A DNA stretch of 25,940 bases from a virus. Shown here piece by piece: positions 15,710 through 21,497 of this stretch. Every line of letters starts with the position of its first letter. Positions within the stretch are counted from its first letter, which is position 1. The notes beneath the pieces were generated by a model. That model saw nothing but the letters and a program-made list of their open reading frames with translations, was not told where the DNA came from and did not search any database. The DNA is taken from IMG/VR virus record IMGVR_UViG_3300009079_000111, positions 1 through 25,940 of that record; one strand, written 5' to 3'. The position numbers and the translations under genes were made by a program.

Positions 15710-15757
15710 CTGTCAAGTTCGTGTCAGCGGTTGTAGCTTGACAGGGGTTTGTGACAA
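15710..15757 (-). promoter_or_regulatory. Probable promoter with overlapping 8-bp inverted repeat
   Basis: On the minus strand TTGTCA (15757-15752) and TACAAC (15735-15730) are 16 bases apart and resemble -35 and -10 boxes of a housekeeping promoter, about four of six bases in the -10. A perfect inverted repeat CTGTCAAG (15710-15717) / CTTGACAG (15737-15744) lies across and just after the -10. Its right arm sits inside the promoter spacer, so a repressor bound there would block transcription; in RNA the left arm alone would be in the leader. Promoter strength and repressor are unknown. Confidence 0.5.
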
Positions 15758-15780
15758 GGGGGCGGATTGCCGCACATGCT

Positions 15781-15808
15781 GGGATGGATATGTTGGGATG
15801 GATATGTT
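15781..15808. repeat. 14-bp tandem repeat, two copies
   Basis: GGGATGGATATGTT occurs twice in direct succession (15781-15794, 15795-15808), followed by GGG of a third unit. It lies upstream of the probable promoter for the neck operon, in a gene-free stretch of about 165 bases. The copies are identical, so the duplication is recent or maintained. Confidence 0.85.
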
Positions 15809-15838
15809 GGGCTGGCCAAATTGGCGCTCGACCAGCCC
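15809..15838 (-). terminator. Hairpin after the accessory island, possible terminator without T run
   Basis: A perfect 7-bp inverted repeat GGGCTGG (15809-15815) / CCAGCCC (15832-15838), with a smaller GCCAAATTGGC palindrome near one arm. It starts nine bases after the stop of the last accessory ORF. No run of T follows on either strand, so it may be a weak or factor-aided terminator or an RNA-stabilising stem rather than a true intrinsic terminator. Confidence 0.4.
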
Positions 15839-15846
15839 TGTGTAGC

Positions 15847-15954
15847 TTAGCCTTGTAATTCATCCGTCAGCATCCAGCCGCGTCCGTCGCCAGTCTCCTT
15901 GATTTGCACCTGTTCCCCGGTGCCGGGATGGGGGTTAGTCGGGTTCCGCCACAA
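15847..15954 (-). CDS. Small ORF with TTG start (35 residues), unknown function
   Basis: A 35-residue reading frame, last of the accessory genes. From a TTG it reads WRNPTNPHPGTGEQVQIKET and then GDGRGWMLTDELQG. The 'EQVQI.ETGDGRGWML' part has the look of a small conserved phage peptide, better than chance sequence, but I cannot name a family. The TTG overlaps the end of the preceding 32-residue ORF, and GTAGAG lies just before it as a weak ribosome-binding site. An in-frame GTG (codon 15) would give a 20-residue product. Confidence 0.4.
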   Translation of the reverse strand: MWRNPTNPHPGTGEQVQIKETGDGRGWMLTDELQG

Positions 15955-16033
15955 TCTCTACTTTCTTGCGGTCTTCGAAGACCGCCGTTGGGCATTGGAC
16001 GATTTCGTAATCTGGCAAAACGCCCTCAAACAT
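15935..16033 (-). CDS. Small ORF (32 residues), unknown function
   Basis: A 32-residue frame starting MFEGVLPDYEIVQCPTAVFE and ending VEIVAEPD. Its ATG overlaps the last eight bases of the HNH gene, a normal coupling in this cluster, and its codon choice fits its neighbours. Function is unknown. It is acidic and short, with no membrane segment. Confidence 0.4.
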   Translation of the reverse strand: MFEGVLPDYEIVQCPTAVFEDRKKVEIVAEPD

Positions 16034-16379
16034 TCCCATCCAGTACCCGCCGCACGTTAGCGGGCAGCATCGCCGCGACATGCGGGACTGGCGTCATGGC
16101 ATCGACAATATTGCCGCGCGTATGGTTGCACTCGGCGCAGGCGCAGCAGATGTTACGCAATCCCAGACTGCCGCCACATGACTTGGGAACGATATGTTCC
16201 GCCGTGGCCTTGCGGCGTCTGAGGTTGCGTGTGGCGTTCGGTGTACCCTTGGTTATGTCCAGACGGTCCCGCGCCTCATCGCGGCTCATGGTGGTGTGGT
16301 TCCACGTTTCACGACCACACCAGATGCACAGGCGGTTTTGCTCCTGCCAGCGCGTGAGGAGTTCGGTTCTGTAACTCAT
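16026..16379 (-). CDS. HNH endonuclease
   Basis: A 117-residue protein with a compact beta-beta-alpha-metal nuclease motif. A first zinc pair is C18-x2-C21 (LCIWCGRE). The catalytic region is A-E61-H62-I-V-P with GG at 69-70, followed by N76, and the second zinc pair C81-x2-C84 before N85-H86 and N90 (AECNHTRGN). These residues bind a structural zinc and a catalytic divalent metal and cut DNA. In many phages a small HNH protein next to the terminase helps cos-end packaging; here it lies some 7 kb from the terminase in the accessory island, so it may equally be a free-standing homing-type or nicking enzyme. It is coupled to its upstream gene by ATGA (16379..16376). Confidence 0.85.
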   Translation of the reverse strand: MSYRTELLTRWQEQNRLCIWCGRETWNHTTMSRDEARDRLDITKGTPNATRNLRRRKATAEHIVPKSCGGSLGLRNICCACAECNHTRGNIVDAMTPVPHVAAMLPANVRRVLDGNV

Positions 16380-16723
16380 GTCTGCGCCTCATTCGCGGCT
16401 TCGTATTTGGCGAGGGCTTCGGTCAGGCTCGGGGCACCATCACGAGAGTAGAATATCTCAGAGCGAACAGCCTCCGCCAGTTCGTCCGCAGCCAGCACCA
16501 GCGCCTCTAGTTGTGGGACGCGGGCAATGCGGCGGGCGTTGGCAAAGCGGGTTGGCTCCCTCTCCGGTGTGTCTTTGTCGTTGGCGACCAGTGCCACAAA
16601 GTTGGCACCATCCTCGGGCAATTCGGCGGCAATTACACCATGGCATCCGCGCCCAAGTGCCGCGCTCCAATCCCCCGGCGTACCAGCTTCACGGTCGCGG
16701 CGAATGTCGTCTATCAGGCTCAT
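16376..16723 (-). CDS. Ead/Ea22-like small phage protein, unknown function
   Basis: A 115-residue protein with AGGAG before the ATG. It opens MSLIDDIRRDREAGTPGDWS, has a beta-type middle ending VALVAND, then FANARRIARVPQLEALVLAA and an acidic helical tail. The phrase 'G.W....NA..IA..P.L.ALV.AADELA' is shared by many short phage proteins usually labelled Ead/Ea22-like, which in lambdoid phages sit in the early left region and have no firmly known role. Its presence inside a late operon is unusual. The assignment rests on this motif pattern alone. Confidence 0.6.
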   Translation of the reverse strand: MSLIDDIRRDREAGTPGDWSAALGRGCHGVIAAELPEDGANFVALVANDKDTPEREPTRFANARRIARVPQLEALVLAADELAEAVRSEIFYSRDGAPSLTEALAKYEAANEAQT

Positions 16724-16773
16724 GTCGTTTCTCCTTGTGTGGGTGGGGCGATCAGGGATTGCGGGCAGGCCAT

Positions 16774-17010
16774 CTATTTCAGAGCCTTATGAGCAAGTGC
16801 ATAGCAGGCGCTTAAATCCCTGTGTTCAGACGCCTCCATAATTGCCTTTAACGCAGCCCTCAGGGCCTGTTGATCGGCAACAAGATCGGCGCGGACGTAC
16901 TCGGTTTGCCAACCTTCTGGCATATGTTTTTTCATGCGGACTTCGTCATCGTTCCAACTGCCGGTAGTTCCGTTTCCAGTGGCCCAAATCCGTTCTGGTG
17001 CTTCGGTCAT
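16774..17010 (-). CDS. Small phage protein with TEYVRADLV motif, unknown function
   Basis: A 78-residue protein, MTEAPERIWATGNGTTGSWN at the start, with EYVRADLV at about 37-44 followed by a helix that ends the protein. The combination of an N-terminal 'P.RIW' strand and '(T/E)(E)Y(V/I)RADL' is very common in short phage proteins of unknown role, again usually in early or accessory regions. The ATG overlaps the previous stop (ATGA at 17010..17007). Confidence 0.65.
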   Translation of the reverse strand: MTEAPERIWATGNGTTGSWNDDEVRMKKHMPEGWQTEYVRADLVADQQALRAALKAIMEASEHRDLSACYALAHKALK

Positions 17011-17201
17011 TGGCTCGCCCCCCTGATCCGTGACGGATACCGCCCGCTGCTCTCTATGTAATCCACCAGCCTGTCAGTCTCGCTTGCGATTAGGCGCAGT
17101 GAATGCCTGTCAACGTCAGGTAGAGCCGCTGTGTCGCCACCCGCGCGAATGGCGGCATAGGCGGCGGCATTTAGGGCGCGGATTGCTTCTTGGTATGTCA
17201 T
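17007..17201 (-). CDS. Small hypothetical protein (64 residues)
   Basis: A 64-residue, mostly helical protein, MTYQEAIRALNAAAYAAIRA at the start and a basic end (GRYPSRIRGASQ). I do not recognise it. It is held in the cluster by ATGA overlaps on both sides (17201..17198 and 17010..17007), which supports translation. No domain or membrane segment is visible. Confidence 0.55.
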   Translation of the reverse strand: MTYQEAIRALNAAAYAAIRAGGDTAALPDVDRHSLRLIASETDRLVDYIESSGRYPSRIRGASQ

Positions 17202-17548
17202 TCCTGCACCTCCCGCAGATGGATTGTGCGAACAGCGCCCACAGCATACCGCTGGGCTTCTGCTTTACTGGCGTGATAAGCCCCAAGCCGCCCGTTCTGG
17301 TATATATTCACCCACCCCTCAGGTAGCGGCTCTTCCAGCGGGACGAGCTTGAGGTTTGGACGGCCAAACCTGCTGGTGCCATCCGATGTATGCCGGGTAA
17401 TCCGGCCTTCCTTATCCTGCACCACTACGGGGTGTCCGGGGAGGGTTCCGTCAACGGTCAGGACGCGAACCTCTGCGGTTGGGTCGAACTCGTGAGCATA
17501 CTTGTCGGTCATGTTGACCTTGAGCTTTTCCTCTTGTTCAGTGGTCAT
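17198..17548 (-). CDS. Hypothetical protein (116 residues)
   Basis: A protein of 116 residues from MTTEQEEKLKVNMTDKYAHE, chosen because this ATG overlaps the upstream gene by only 11 bases; the internal ATG at MTDKYAHEF is a possible alternative. It has beta-type segments VRVLTVDGTLPGHPVVVQDK and a C-terminal part GWVNIYQNGRLGAYHASKAE with a terminal IHLREV strand. That last part looks like a small unit seen in other phage accessory proteins ('VN.Y..G..G..H.SK..A'), but I know no function. Confidence 0.55.
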   Translation of the reverse strand: MTTEQEEKLKVNMTDKYAHEFDPTAEVRVLTVDGTLPGHPVVVQDKEGRITRHTSDGTSRFGRPNLKLVPLEEPLPEGWVNIYQNGRLGAYHASKAEAQRYAVGAVRTIHLREVQE

Positions 17549-17801
17549 AACGCACACCGCCAAATGAAAGCCTTTTGATCCGCGCGACAGCGGCTGGAGC
17601 AAGGGCGCTTTCGATCACTTCGGTGGCCATAGCCTCATCCTCGCCACAAGCCCATGACGCGACAATTGAGATTGTCATTTCGAGCGCGAGTAGCATCACC
17701 TCTGGACTTTGCTCCCCGACGCAGATGCTCCTTGAGGCCGCCGCAGCTTTTTCAATAGCAACGTCAATCAACCTCTTCGCTTCTTTTTCTGAAATATCCA
17801 T
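17538..17801 (-). CDS. Hypothetical helical protein (87 residues)
   Basis: Read from MDISEKEAKRLIDVAIEKAA, because AAAGGGG lies a few bases before this ATG; the frame is open to a GTG nine codons earlier, which has no such site. The protein is mainly helical (VMLLALEMTISIVASWACG in the middle, mildly hydrophobic but broken by charged ends). No family is recognised. It follows the methyltransferase-like gene after a 72-base gap in which the near-repeat TAACGATCA / AAACGATCA occurs. Confidence 0.55.
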   Translation of the reverse strand: MDISEKEAKRLIDVAIEKAAAASRSICVGEQSPEVMLLALEMTISIVASWACGEDEAMATEVIESALAPAAVARIKRLSFGGVRYDH

Positions 17802-17873
17802 CGGTTTCCCCTTTGATTGGATTTGCACAAACCAACCTAGTGGTTAACGATCATCCATTCAATAGGTAAACGA

Positions 17874-18467
17874 TCAATCGGCGGAATGAGTACAGATGAA
17901 CCCGCTATCTGTGCGCTGTACGATCCGGTAGCCGACCGTCTCCAGCCAAGGCTCAAGGGTCGGTTCAGGCTTGCCAAAGCAGAACAGGACCGGGCGGTTC
18001 TCTGACAGGGTTCTTGTTGCGCCTGTAAGCGCGTCCTGATTGGTCTCGCCAATGACAATGAGGTCGGGCCGGGATGACCGGCTGTCGAGGGTAAAGACCT
18101 CAACCTTTGATCCTGACATGATGATCCGGTTCGATCTGCAATTGTCGGGATCATCCCTGACAAGATGACCAGTCCCAGATTTGCCAGAAAGGCCGGCGCA
18201 GTAGGGCATGACGTTCTCGGTCGAATTCTTCAAGAGCGCCCTGTAATTTTCGGGGTCAGGCTCATAGGCTTCGACCCGCCTGAATTCCGCTGACAAAAGC
18301 ACCGCCGAAACGCCGCAATCCCCTACGGTACAAATCGCCTCTCCGTACCGTGAGACGTAGGCATAAGCCTCAACAAGATCACTTGCGGCCTCAATGGCCG
18401 ATCCCACCCCAAACACGTCCGTCGCTGGCCACGAAAAACCAGCCGCTCCCATAGTCAATCCACGCAT
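17874..18467 (-). CDS. FkbM-like methyltransferase-fold protein with altered motifs
   Basis: A 197-residue protein. Residues 45-60 (ICTVGDCGVSAVLLSA) occupy the place of the SAM-binding loop, followed by VEAYEPDPENYRALLKN (65-81) where E69 would bind the SAM ribose, and LDSRSSRPDLIVIG (127-140) with GATRTLSENRPVLFCFG (149-165) in place of the FkbM 'kiDvEGaE..vl.GA...l....P.l..e' segment. So fold and order match FkbM O-methyltransferases, but the usual DVGAN loop is TVGDC and DVEG is IGETN. It may have changed substrate or lost activity. Such genes in phages could modify surface glycans or metabolites. AGAAGGGG lies before the ATG. First gene of the accessory island. Confidence 0.65.
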   Translation of the reverse strand: MRGLTMGAAGFSWPATDVFGVGSAIEAASDLVEAYAYVSRYGEAICTVGDCGVSAVLLSAEFRRVEAYEPDPENYRALLKNSTENVMPYCAGLSGKSGTGHLVRDDPDNCRSNRIIMSGSKVEVFTLDSRSSRPDLIVIGETNQDALTGATRTLSENRPVLFCFGKPEPTLEPWLETVGYRIVQRTDSGFICTHSAD

Positions 18468-18947
18468 AATTCACCCCTTCTGATTTGCACCAGTTTACTG
18501 AGGCCAGAGCCGCTTTGATAGGTGGGATATATGTCAGTGATTGTGACCTAGTTTTCGTCAGGCAATAGCCGTCACCCGCTCCTATCCCCCGATATACAGG
18601 GATAGTTCCTACACCTCCTGACCTGTATCCACGCGATGCCTTTTGTCGGTGGCCAGCCGCTATCCCTCAGGCTTCTATCCTGACCCGCTGTTAAACGGTC
18701 CCCGATCTGTCACAGTCACTATTCTGACCTTCACCAGCCGGTGGGTTCTTTTGTCGCGTATCTGGCAAGGCCTAGTAGGAACCAGTCCCCTGCCGGGTTG
18801 GGTGAATACCCCAGATCATATCAGCGTTTTGGGCACGGGAACGCTGCAAACCGGGGGTCAGACATATTTCTTGAACGTAGGTTCATGTTGTTGTAACCCT
18901 TGTTCTGCAACACCATTACGTCTGACCATAAAATTCGGTGTCGCCAC

Positions 18948-18986
18948 GCCCCGGTGTCTGATAAACAGCCGGGGCATTTTTCTTTT
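18948..18986 (+). terminator. Plus-strand intrinsic terminator-like hairpin
   Basis: GCCCCGG / CCGGGGC, a 7-bp GC-rich stem, with an inner CTG/CAG that can extend it, followed on the plus strand by ATTTTTCTTTT. No plus-strand gene precedes it, so if real it would end an unannotated RNA or block antisense transcription into the head genes. Confidence 0.6.
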
Positions 18987-19012
18987 CTAGGCTCAATTTC
19001 CCCAACCGTCAA
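18984..19012 (-). promoter_or_regulatory. Possible promoter for the accessory operon
   Basis: On the minus strand TTGACG (19012-19007) and TAGAAA (18989-18984) are separated by 17 bases. The -35 box is five of six, the -10 four of six. It begins seven bases after the T run of the terminator that ends the head operon, a sensible place for restart. It would give a leader of about 500 bases before the methyltransferase-like gene. Confidence 0.4.
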
Positions 19013-19018
19013 TCGGTC

Positions 19019-19046
19019 AAAAAAAAGACCCCCGAGAATGAGGGTC
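19019..19046 (-). terminator. Rho-independent terminator at the end of the head operon
   Basis: On the minus strand a 7-bp stem (GACCCTC pairing with GGGGGTC, one T-G pair), a 6-base loop, then eight T. It lies 18 bases after the stop of the connector-like gene and so ends the packaging-capsid transcript. Confidence 0.85.
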
Positions 19047-19063
19047 CAGTTGGGGCAGAATTG

Positions 19064-19585
19064 TTAGGCCCGGTTTGAGTTGCCGACTAGGCGTGAGCCG
19101 CCACCGCCAGCCAACAGTGGGCCGATGATCCCTTTGACAATAAGCAGCACCGGTCTGGCGCTCTCAGCATCTGTGCGGCTCAGATCATACGATACGGAAA
19201 TTGGACCGACCGACGCTGATGCGAGCCGTTCTGATGGCGTGTAGTCAGGGGTCATTGCCCCCGGTGTCACAAGTTCCCTCAGGGCTATCTCATACGTCGC
19301 CAGAACAATCTCCTTGGGTAGTCCAGAAACGGTGTACCCATTATTGTCTGTGAACACGGCGCGGGGGAAAGCTAACCCCTGATCGCGTCCGTTGACAGGC
19401 CAGCTTTTCCAAGCGAACCCTTCTGACAGGAACGTGGAGGCCCGGCGCAGCGCCTGTTCCTTCACTTCGTCCGTTCCCGTCCAGTCTGTGTTGCCCCGGT
19501 CGCTGTGATAGGCGTCAGCACCTGCAACCGCGCCGAAACTCTCAGCCGTGGCAAGCCCTGTTCCATCCTCTACGACCAAAGCCAT
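19064..19585 (-). CDS. Head-tail connector region protein (DnaT-like family name)
   Basis: A 173-residue protein opening MALVVEDGTGLATAESFGAV, then ADAYHSDRGN, a helix EVKEQALRRASTFLSEGF, WPVNGRDQGLAFPRAVFTDN and GLPKEIVLATYEIALREL. This is the pattern of a phage family listed in databases as 'DnaT-like ssDNA-binding'. In phages it occurs next to capsid and neck genes and its layout ('Y...(R)G', helices, 'P....(P)..v..A..e.A') is that of head-tail connector/adaptor proteins, so I favour a neck role over DNA binding. TAATG couples it to the 43-residue gene before it. It is the last gene before a terminator. Confidence 0.7.
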   Translation of the reverse strand: MALVVEDGTGLATAESFGAVAGADAYHSDRGNTDWTGTDEVKEQALRRASTFLSEGFAWKSWPVNGRDQGLAFPRAVFTDNNGYTVSGLPKEIVLATYEIALRELVTPGAMTPDYTPSERLASASVGPISVSYDLSRTDAESARPVLLIVKGIIGPLLAGGGGSRLVGNSNRA

Positions 19586-19716
19586 TACTTGGAACCCCTA
19601 CGCTTGACTGGTGCCTTGGCCTTGCCGAATTCAGTGTGAACCTTGGGATCAAAGTCCGCCTTGTTGATGATCCGAAACCCGCGCGGGGTATCGTCGATGA
19701 TCTTGATGGTTTCCAT
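19585..19716 (-). CDS. Small basic protein (43 residues) in the head operon
   Basis: A short gene starting METIKIIDDTPRGFRIINKA, then DFDPKVHTEFGKAKAPVKRR and GSK. It is held between its neighbours by one-base overlaps at both ends (TGATG at 19718..19714 and TAATG at 19587..19583), strong evidence for translation. Small proteins of this layout ('I......G...IN..DFDP..H..') with a Lys/Arg-rich tail occur after the capsid gene in several tailed phages; their role is not known to me. A virion-associated or DNA-contact role is possible from the charge. Confidence 0.7.
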   Translation of the reverse strand: METIKIIDDTPRGFRIINKADFDPKVHTEFGKAKAPVKRRGSK

Positions 19717-20204
19717 CACATAGTTCCTTGGATCATGAAGGTGTGCGACACGAGGTTTGTCAGGTCATCCCTGATGGTCAGCCGCAGCCTCTCGTTGTTG
19801 TTCAGGATCAGCGGCGCACCAGCCTTTTCAAACGTCCAGCGAACGGCCAGAAATTCATCGCCCGATCCCCAATCCGAATGCACAACGTCAAAACACTGGC
19901 GAGACCAGCCACCTGAGGTCAGGATCGGCACGCCGTCAAGCAGATCGGTAATGACGTTTCCATCCGCGTCAACATGCTCGATCAACATGCCGTTTGTCAT
20001 TGCAATCGCGTTGCCATAAGCGCCGGTGTCGAATGACCCGGTGTCCCTGACATAAACGATCATGCGAGTGAGCTTCATTGAGCCAACACCGGCAGGAACA
20101 CTAAGAGAGAATTCGACCGGCGTAACGGACCCGTCCACGTTGGCTTCCTTGGCTCCGGTGCCGTCGCCGTTCGTGTCGAGGTATCTGAAAAATGAGGTAG
20201 CCAT
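19716..20204 (-). CDS. Probable head decoration or capsid-associated protein
   Basis: A 162-residue beta-rich protein (MATSFFRYLDTNGDGTGAKE at the start). Strands such as FSLSVPAGVGSMKLTRMIVY and LRLTIRDDLTNLVSHTFMIQ suggest a jelly-roll or similar sandwich. The 'RYLDTNGDGTG' opening followed by 'PA.......R(M/L)I(V)' is one I associate with proteins encoded just after the capsid gene in marine siphophages, probably bound to the capsid outside. An Asp/Asn-rich loop at residues 10-15 could bind calcium. It is separated from the capsid gene by a terminator and coupled to the 43-residue gene. Role inferred from position. Confidence 0.6.
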   Translation of the reverse strand: MATSFFRYLDTNGDGTGAKEANVDGSVTPVEFSLSVPAGVGSMKLTRMIVYVRDTGSFDTGAYGNAIAMTNGMLIEHVDADGNVITDLLDGVPILTSGGWSRQCFDVVHSDWGSGDEFLAVRWTFEKAGAPLILNNNERLRLTIRDDLTNLVSHTFMIQGTM

Positions 20205-20218
20205 GCTGTCGCTCCGTT

Positions 20219-20252
20219 AAGAGAAACGGGCCGGGGGGTTAATCCCGGCCCG
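20219..20252 (-). terminator. Terminator or attenuator after the major capsid gene
   Basis: On the minus strand a perfect 9-bp stem CGGGCCGGG / CCCGGCCCG with an 8-base loop, followed by TTTCTCTT. It begins six bases after the capsid stop codon. The broken T run suggests partial termination, so that capsid mRNA exceeds that of the genes beyond. Confidence 0.8.
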
Positions 20253-20258
20253 ATCTGT

Positions 20259-21404
20259 TTAGCCAATGAGCAAGCCAAGGTGAGCCGGTTTGATCAGCTT
20301 GACGCCCCAGCACATGGCGACTTCGTATGTCACCTGACGGTACTGACGGTACACCGAAATCTCGTACACGAGACCCGAAACCGGATCGGCGACATAGGTC
20401 CGGTCATCAGCCTGATCACCACCATCTGGCAGGGCAGGAACACGGGCCGCGAGCTGGATCGCGTCACGGCTCATCACCATGTTGGCAACGTAGGCAGCAG
20501 TGCCAGAGGCAGCAACGCCGTCAGCACCAGCAGCGACCAGACCGGGCGCTCCCAGAACAACGTCCTTGTCACCATCGCCAGCCGCGCCGGTCGTGATGAC
20601 GTACTTGCTTGCGTCGCCAGCAAAGCTGATCAGATCGCCCGCAACGTGCGTACCAGTACCAGTGTCAAGGTGAACCGTAGCGACGCCAGCGGCCACGTTG
20701 CCATCAATCAGGTAGTTGGCAGCGGTTCCCGGCGTGTGGGTCGCAATCGCACCAGAGGCGTGCATAGACGCGCCAAAGGTCTGTTCCATCGCACCAAACC
20801 GGCGAGCGGTATCATCGCCAGCTTCGTTGATTTTGAAGAACGCAGGTTGCTTACCAATGAGCTTGGCAACAGCCGCCGATCCCAGAACCGCATGACGGTC
20901 AGACTTCGGAGCGCCGTTGTCATCAAGGATACGCATGGCTTCGGACAGGTCGGTGAGGTCATCACCCGTGCCAAAAGGCGTGGTTCCCGCCGTACCGTAG
21001 GCGCGGGAGGCACCGACGTAGAGCGCGGCAAGATCAGCTTCGATTTCGTTGGTCAGGGTCCGCATGGCTTGGGCAAAACGGCCCTCAGCAATGACAGACT
21101 TGTTCTTGTCGCCAAGGCCACGGCTTTCTTCGCCGGTCAGGTTGAAAGAAACCTTGCGTTGCTTGGTGATCGACATGTCAACGTAGTCGATGGTCTGATC
21201 AGTGCCGCTTGCCGCGATGTTGGCAGCGGTAATGTCAGCAGCGGCCATCGCGCCGACAACTGGCGAACGGACGGTTGCGTTGATAGCGGCCATTTCAGCC
21301 GTTGCGTCACGAGATACGGCCTGAATGATACCAACCTGTTCACGCGACACGACATTCATCGCGTTATACATGATCGGCAGGAGGCCAGATAGAGTATTAG
21401 ACAT
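20259..21404 (-). CDS. Major capsid protein (P22 coat-like)
   Basis: A 381-residue protein. I choose MSNTLSGLLPIMYNAMNVVS, not the ATG two codons earlier, because AGGAG lies eight bases before this ATG and only two bases before the other. The N-terminal 'REQVGIIQAVSRDATAEMAA' and 'DYVDMSITKQRKVSFNLTGE' segments, with a late MVMSRDAIQLAARVPALPDG and a final VTYEVAMCWGVKLIKPAHLG, follow the P22 gp5-like coat family, an HK97-fold shell protein. Residues about 225-300 (VATVHLDTGTGTHVAGDLIS and following) form an inserted beta domain, as in P22. Placed after the scaffold gene and followed by a terminator, as expected for a very abundant product. Confidence 0.9.
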   Translation of the reverse strand: MSNTLSGLLPIMYNAMNVVSREQVGIIQAVSRDATAEMAAINATVRSPVVGAMAAADITAANIAASGTDQTIDYVDMSITKQRKVSFNLTGEESRGLGDKNKSVIAEGRFAQAMRTLTNEIEADLAALYVGASRAYGTAGTTPFGTGDDLTDLSEAMRILDDNGAPKSDRHAVLGSAAVAKLIGKQPAFFKINEAGDDTARRFGAMEQTFGASMHASGAIATHTPGTAANYLIDGNVAAGVATVHLDTGTGTHVAGDLISFAGDASKYVITTGAAGDGDKDVVLGAPGLVAAGADGVAASGTAAYVANMVMSRDAIQLAARVPALPDGGDQADDRTYVADPVSGLVYEISVYRQYRQVTYEVAMCWGVKLIKPAHLGLLIG

Positions 21405-21497
21405 TTCCATGTCTCCTATTTTGAGGGTTTGCCTGTCAAGGCGGTGCTGGCCGTCCGACCTTCAATTTTCGCAAACGTCCGTTCGCTTTAATGGCCC

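Larger units (their letters stand above)
18468..19018. other. Gene-free structured region rich in inverted repeats
   Basis: About 550 bp with no convincing gene. It contains at least five perfect inverted repeats: CTATCCC/GGGATAG (18582-18605), CAGCGTT/AACGCTG (18822-18846), GGTCAGAC/GTCTGACC (18856-18927) enclosing two adjacent stems TGAAC/GTTCA (18872-18885) and TGTTG/CAACA (18886-18912), and GCCCCGG/CCGGGGC (18948-18975). The nested set would fold as a three-way junction. CTATCC or its complement recurs several times between 18520 and 18680. It is bounded by a minus-strand terminator at 19019-19046 and a plus-strand terminator-like stem at 18948-18986. It may encode a small RNA on the plus strand or be a long leader of the accessory operon on the minus strand. 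Confidence 0.6.

Noticed and set aside
15904-16374. Plus-strand frame of 156 codons
   Set aside because: Antisense to the HNH gene, whose metal-binding and catalytic motifs are clear.
18856-18927. tRNA gene in the structured region
   Set aside because: The three-way fold has no anticodon arm of seven-base loop, no TTCNANNC-type T loop and no CCA-adjacent acceptor stem.
18643-18990. Plus-strand open frame of 115 codons in the gene-free region
   Set aside because: It spans several inverted repeats including the terminator-like stem, has no ribosome-binding sequence that I can see and no plausible domain composition.
18821-19012. Minus-strand open frame of 63 codons with a CPGC motif
   Set aside because: It begins at a TTG inside the promoter candidate and crosses the same stems; the single CxxC has no partner pair. 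I treat it as chance.
20280-21392. Long open frame on the plus strand (370 codons)
   Set aside because: It lies wholly antisense to the major capsid gene, has no phage-like motif and is rich in His/Arg/Gly as expected from a complementary-strand shadow.
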